In this document: positions 61,769 through 64,000 of the stretch, one piece after another
Layout: each line of letters opens with the position of its first letter
Numbering within the stretch: position 1 is the stretch's first letter
Notes under the pieces: generated by a model
Database searches by the model: none
What the model saw: the letters and a program-made list of their open reading frames with translations, nothing else
What the model was told of the DNA's origin: nothing
Program-made: the position numbers and the translations under genes
From: an uncultured Alphaproteobacteria bacterium
GTDB taxonomy: Bacteria > Pseudomonadota > Alphaproteobacteria > CAAHEQ01 > UBA3637
DNA: 64,000 nt
Reading direction: 5' to 3'
NCBI GenBank assembly: GCA_934202735.1
Contig: CAKPYH010000002.1
Span: 124,001 to 188,000 of the forward strand

Positions 61769-61781
61769 TTTATGGTACACT
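61753..61781 (+). promoter_or_regulatory. Promoter of the 337-aa gene, shared block
   Basis: TTGCAA, 17 nt, TACACT, with the same spacer sequence as the Cys-rich gene promoter (21791-21819). Confidence 0.6.
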
Positions 61782-61841
61782 ATAAGTATGGGTGAGCTAC
61801 GTCTGATCCCAACCACAATCGTTATATAAAGGAGGTTTCCA

Positions 61842-62855
61842 ATGGGATATATCATCAACAAAAACAATATCAATTATACAGAAACACTCGGCGATACCAG
61901 ATATGAAGGCCATACAATCAATGGTAAATTAGATGGCGACGTTTACCGATATAGCATGGATATGTATAATCCCAATACTCTAATAGAAGTTGTGAAATAT
62001 AAAAACGGTCAACTAACGGCTGAGTATGCAGTTCAACAAAATCAAAACAATCCCAAAGAATACATCCGGCATGGACATTATGAACTTTATAATAAGGATG
62101 AATATAGATCTGAAACAGGAACGTACAAAAATAATACCTGTGTAGAAAAAACAACCTATGCGATGAATGGTCGTCAAAAAACATCATCTTGGAAGGCCTT
62201 GGAAAATGGACACGAAGAATGGACATTTTATGATAATAAAAACCGAGTATCTGAAAGTGAAATTGTCAATCCGAATGGTGTACGCATTGAGCATACCTCC
62301 TATAAAGATGGCAATGCCACAAAAAAAAGTCGCTTTCGGCCGAACGGAACATTGTTATCACAGACAACCTATTTGTCCCATTCTCAATTTCCAAATGCAA
62401 CGGTGATGACAAGGTATCAAACCGATGGTAAAACACCTGATAGCCGGATAACACGTTGTCCGAATATCGGGGAAGTGCGAGAAAATATGACAAATCATTC
62501 AGCATATTGTTATGATTCCGCAGGATGTATGCGGGGGGAAATGACATTTGACGATACCGCTACACCGTCTGATAAATTGACAACATTGTCAGATATCATC
62601 TCCGGCAAAGGAAATCCGACCCGCGATACGGAACCAAAGACGGGAAATCCCCTGCCCCCGCAACCCGAAAAACGGCAGGAAAAGCGTGCGTCCGATGTGC
62701 ACGATGATCAACGGTATCAGCACTTCAGTGAAGAAGAACGTCAACAAGTTTTGGAATGGTGTCGCCGGGCCAAAAAACAGCAACATCAAGAACAAGAACA
62801 AACCAAACAAAATCGTGATTTGTTTTACCATTATTCGCAACGCCGTTCACACTAA
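61842..62855 (+). CDS. Repeat-containing protein of unknown function (YwqK/MORN-like)
   Basis: A 337-residue soluble protein. Residues about 15-200 are short strand-turn repeats such as GHYELYNKDEYRSETGTYKN and RVSESEIVNPNGVRIEHTSY, similar to MORN or YwqK-type toxin-related repeats. Then comes a Pro/Lys-rich linker and a charged helical C-terminus rich in Gln, Glu and Arg. There is no signal peptide. The AAAGGAGG ribosome-binding site is nearly perfect, 8 nt before the ATG. It may be a secreted effector or a cytoplasmic binding protein; function is unknown. Confidence 0.65.
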   Translation: MGYIINKNNINYTETLGDTRYEGHTINGKLDGDVYRYSMDMYNPNTLIEVVKYKNGQLTAEYAVQQNQNNPKEYIRHGHYELYNKDEYRSETGTYKNNTCVEKTTYAMNGRQKTSSWKALENGHEEWTFYDNKNRVSESEIVNPNGVRIEHTSYKDGNATKKSRFRPNGTLLSQTTYLSHSQFPNATVMTRYQTDGKTPDSRITRCPNIGEVRENMTNHSAYCYDSAGCMRGEMTFDDTATPSDKLTTLSDIISGKGNPTRDTEPKTGNPLPPQPEKRQEKRASDVHDDQRYQHFSEEERQQVLEWCRRAKKQQHQEQEQTKQNRDLFYHYSQRRSH

Positions 62856-62915
62856 CCATTCTTGCCTGGTGATTAAGGGGTCCACAGCCTCGGCATCCTT
62901 TTAAGTATACAAAAA

Positions 62916-62938
62916 ATGCCCCCGATATTCGGGGGCAT
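62916..62938 (-). terminator. Terminator of the rpsF-rpsR-rplI operon
   Basis: ATGCCCCCGA / TCGGGGGCAT, 3-nt loop, followed on the minus strand by TTTTTT. Confidence 0.88.
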
Positions 62939-62955
62939 CGTGTAAAGCAACAAAA

Positions 62956-63513
62956 TTATTCGGCTTTCGGTTCTTCGGCCGGTGTTTCAACGGCTTTATC
63001 TTCAACCTTATCTTCCGATTTTGTTTCTTCTTTTTTGGCCCTCTTTTGTGTGGCCCGTTTGGCTTCTTCTTCGGAACGCGCAATATTCACCCGTACCATT
63101 TGAGAAACATCCGGGTGCAATGACAACCGCACATCAAAGATACCCAAGTTTTTGAACGGTTGGTTCAAGTCAATTTGAGACCGTTCAATATGGAACCCGG
63201 CATCGCGAATAGCTTCGCAAATATCGCGCATGGTTACAGACCCGTACAATTGCCCTGTTTCGGCCGCTTGACGTACAATAACCACGGACAAACCTTCCAA
63301 TTTCTTGGCAATATCTTCGGCTTCTTGCTTCATCTTCAGGTTGCGGGCTTCGTATTCCTTACGACGGGATTCAAAATAAGCCATGTTATCTTTTGTCTTA
63401 CGCAAGGCTTTCTTTTGCGGCAACAGGTAGTTACGCGCATAACCACTCTTGACATTGACCACATCGCCCATTTGCCCCAGGCGTTCAATTCTTTCAAGTA
63501 AAATAACTTCCAT
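62956..63513 (-). CDS. rplI: 50S ribosomal protein L9
   Basis: A 185-residue L9: N-terminal MEVILLERIERLGQMGDVV and GYARNYLLPQKKAL, connecting helix, then the C-terminal domain. A Lys/Glu-rich tail of about 35 residues (KRAKKEETKSEDKVEDK) is an extension beyond most L9 proteins. GGGAGG lies before the ATG. Confidence 0.96.
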   Translation of the reverse strand: MEVILLERIERLGQMGDVVNVKSGYARNYLLPQKKALRKTKDNMAYFESRRKEYEARNLKMKQEAEDIAKKLEGLSVVIVRQAAETGQLYGSVTMRDICEAIRDAGFHIERSQIDLNQPFKNLGIFDVRLSLHPDVSQMVRVNIARSEEEAKRATQKRAKKEETKSEDKVEDKAVETPAEEPKAE

Positions 63514-63524
63514 AATGAACCTCC

Positions 63525-63755
63525 CTAGTCGCTGATGAACGGCATCAAAGCCAAATAGCGAGCCCGTTTAATCGCACGAGCAACACTCCGTTGATGTTTG
63601 GCACAAGTCGCCGATACACGTGCCGGAACCATTTTACCCCGTTCTGTCACAAAACGACTCAGCAGTTTAATATCTTTATAATCAATTTCGTCAATACCTT
63701 CCGCACAGAATTGGCAGGATTTTTTATGACGATAAAAAGAACTTTTTTCAGCCAT
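63525..63755 (-). CDS. rpsR: 30S ribosomal protein S18
   Basis: A 76-residue S18 with CQFCAEGIDEIDYKD, KLLSRFVTERGKMVPARVSA and KHQRSVARAIKRARYLALMPF. It lies in the usual rpsF-rpsR-rplI order. GAAGGGG lies before the ATG. Confidence 0.97.
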   Translation of the reverse strand: MAEKSSFYRHKKSCQFCAEGIDEIDYKDIKLLSRFVTERGKMVPARVSATCAKHQRSVARAIKRARYLALMPFISD

Positions 63756-63757
63756 GA

Positions 63758-64000
63758 TTATTCCCCTTCGCCCACTTCAATTTCAAACTTATCATCGGCT
63801 TTTATTTTACGAGATTTCGGTTCCAACATCGCAGAAGGACCTTCTTCCAAAGCCTTGACCTTGATTGTCAAATAACGCAACAGATTTTCATCCAAGCGCA
63901 TCAGACGTTCCATTTCCACAACGGCCTCGGCCGGTGCATCAATGTTCATCAATGTGTAATAACCTTTACGGTTCTTTTGAATCTTGTAAGCCAGGTTACG
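63758..64000 (-). CDS. rpsF: 30S ribosomal protein S6 (5' end cut by window)
   Basis: The last 80 or so residues of S6: RNLAYKIQKNRKGYYTLMNI at the window edge, then LMRLDENLLRYLTIKVKALE and an acidic C-terminus ending EIEVGEGE. The start lies beyond base 64000. Two nt separate it from rpsR. Confidence 0.95.
   Translation of the reverse strand, partial: RNLAYKIQKNRKGYYTLMNIDAPAEAVVEMERLMRLDENLLRYLTIKVKALEEGPSAMLEPKSRKIKADDKFEIEVGEGE

Noticed and set aside
1..64000. CRISPR arrays, insertion sequences, rRNA genes
   Set aside because: No regularly spaced short repeats with unique spacers, no transposase-like ORF and no rRNA sequence were seen.

Overview
The window reads as a chromosomal segment of an uncultured, fairly AT-rich alphaproteobacterium. 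The class is supported by a circularly permuted (two-piece) ssrA gene at about 42.6 kb, an alphaproteobacterial-type SspB next to it, a MipZ division-site ATPase, and the gene pairings seen. A class III (oxygen-sensitive) ribonucleotide reductase with its activase, pyruvate phosphate dikinase and glycogen enzymes suggest anaerobic or fermentative life. A host-associated (gut-type) lineage is my inference; the sequence shows no direct marker.

Layout. 0-5.2 kb: cell elongation operon mreD-mrdA-rodA, then a TPR-methyltransferase fusion. 5.3-11.9 kb: glgB-glgX, an acyl-ACP thioesterase, hflX and an RNHCP protein in a tight operon. 12-14.7 kb: ppdK on the minus strand. 14.9-16.5 kb: a MATE transporter followed by a 126-bp decayed copy of its own 3' end. 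16.43-21.23 kb: a complete-looking 4.7-kb Microviridae prophage on the minus strand, bounded by 68-bp direct repeats. 21.2-23.3 kb: REP-like repeats and a secreted or membrane Cys-rich protein made of four 45-residue repeats. 23.3-29.8 kb (minus): MBL hydrolase, tatD, holB, tmk, a D,D-carboxypeptidase, rlpA and mltB. 29.9-30.3 kb: a structured tandem repeat ending in a truncated and then an intact tRNA-Ser. 30.3-35 kb (minus): clpX, clpP, two unrecognised genes, tig, tRNA-Leu. 35.3-40.8 kb (plus): leuS, an FAD oxidoreductase and a GT-C glycosyltransferase. 40.8-42.5 kb (minus): rpmE, a small exported protein, suhB. 42.6-43.6 kb: ssrA, sspB and a ribbon-helix-helix gene. 43.5-47.4 kb (minus): uppP, pgm, mipZ and an unknown gene. 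47.5-53.9 kb: htpG behind a heat-shock-type promoter, pheS-pheT, an anchored unknown protein. 54-55.1 kb: small genes, tRNA-Gly, a lipoprotein. 55.5-58.5 kb: nrdD, a separate glycyl-radical ORF, nrdG. 58.5-60.6 kb: a divergent ABC-type ATPase. 60.8-62.9 kb: tRNA-His, mutT and a repeat-containing unknown protein behind the same promoter module as the Cys-rich gene. 62.9-64 kb (minus): rplI, rpsR, rpsF (cut by the window end).

What stands out. (1) The prophage attachment repeat overlaps the 5' end of its first ORF. A consensus-like promoter and a perfect Shine-Dalgarno sit at the opposite, left end of the integrated element, so they face that operon only in the circular form. This looks like a recombination-dependent on/off switch for a 4.7-kb ssDNA phage. 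(2) The glycyl-radical loop of the anaerobic ribonucleotide reductase is on its own 61-residue ORF. (3) Two unrelated accessory genes 40 kb apart share an upstream cassette of REP-like sequence plus a near-identical 28-bp promoter block. (4) A duplicated, hairpin-rich element carries half of a tRNA-Ser.
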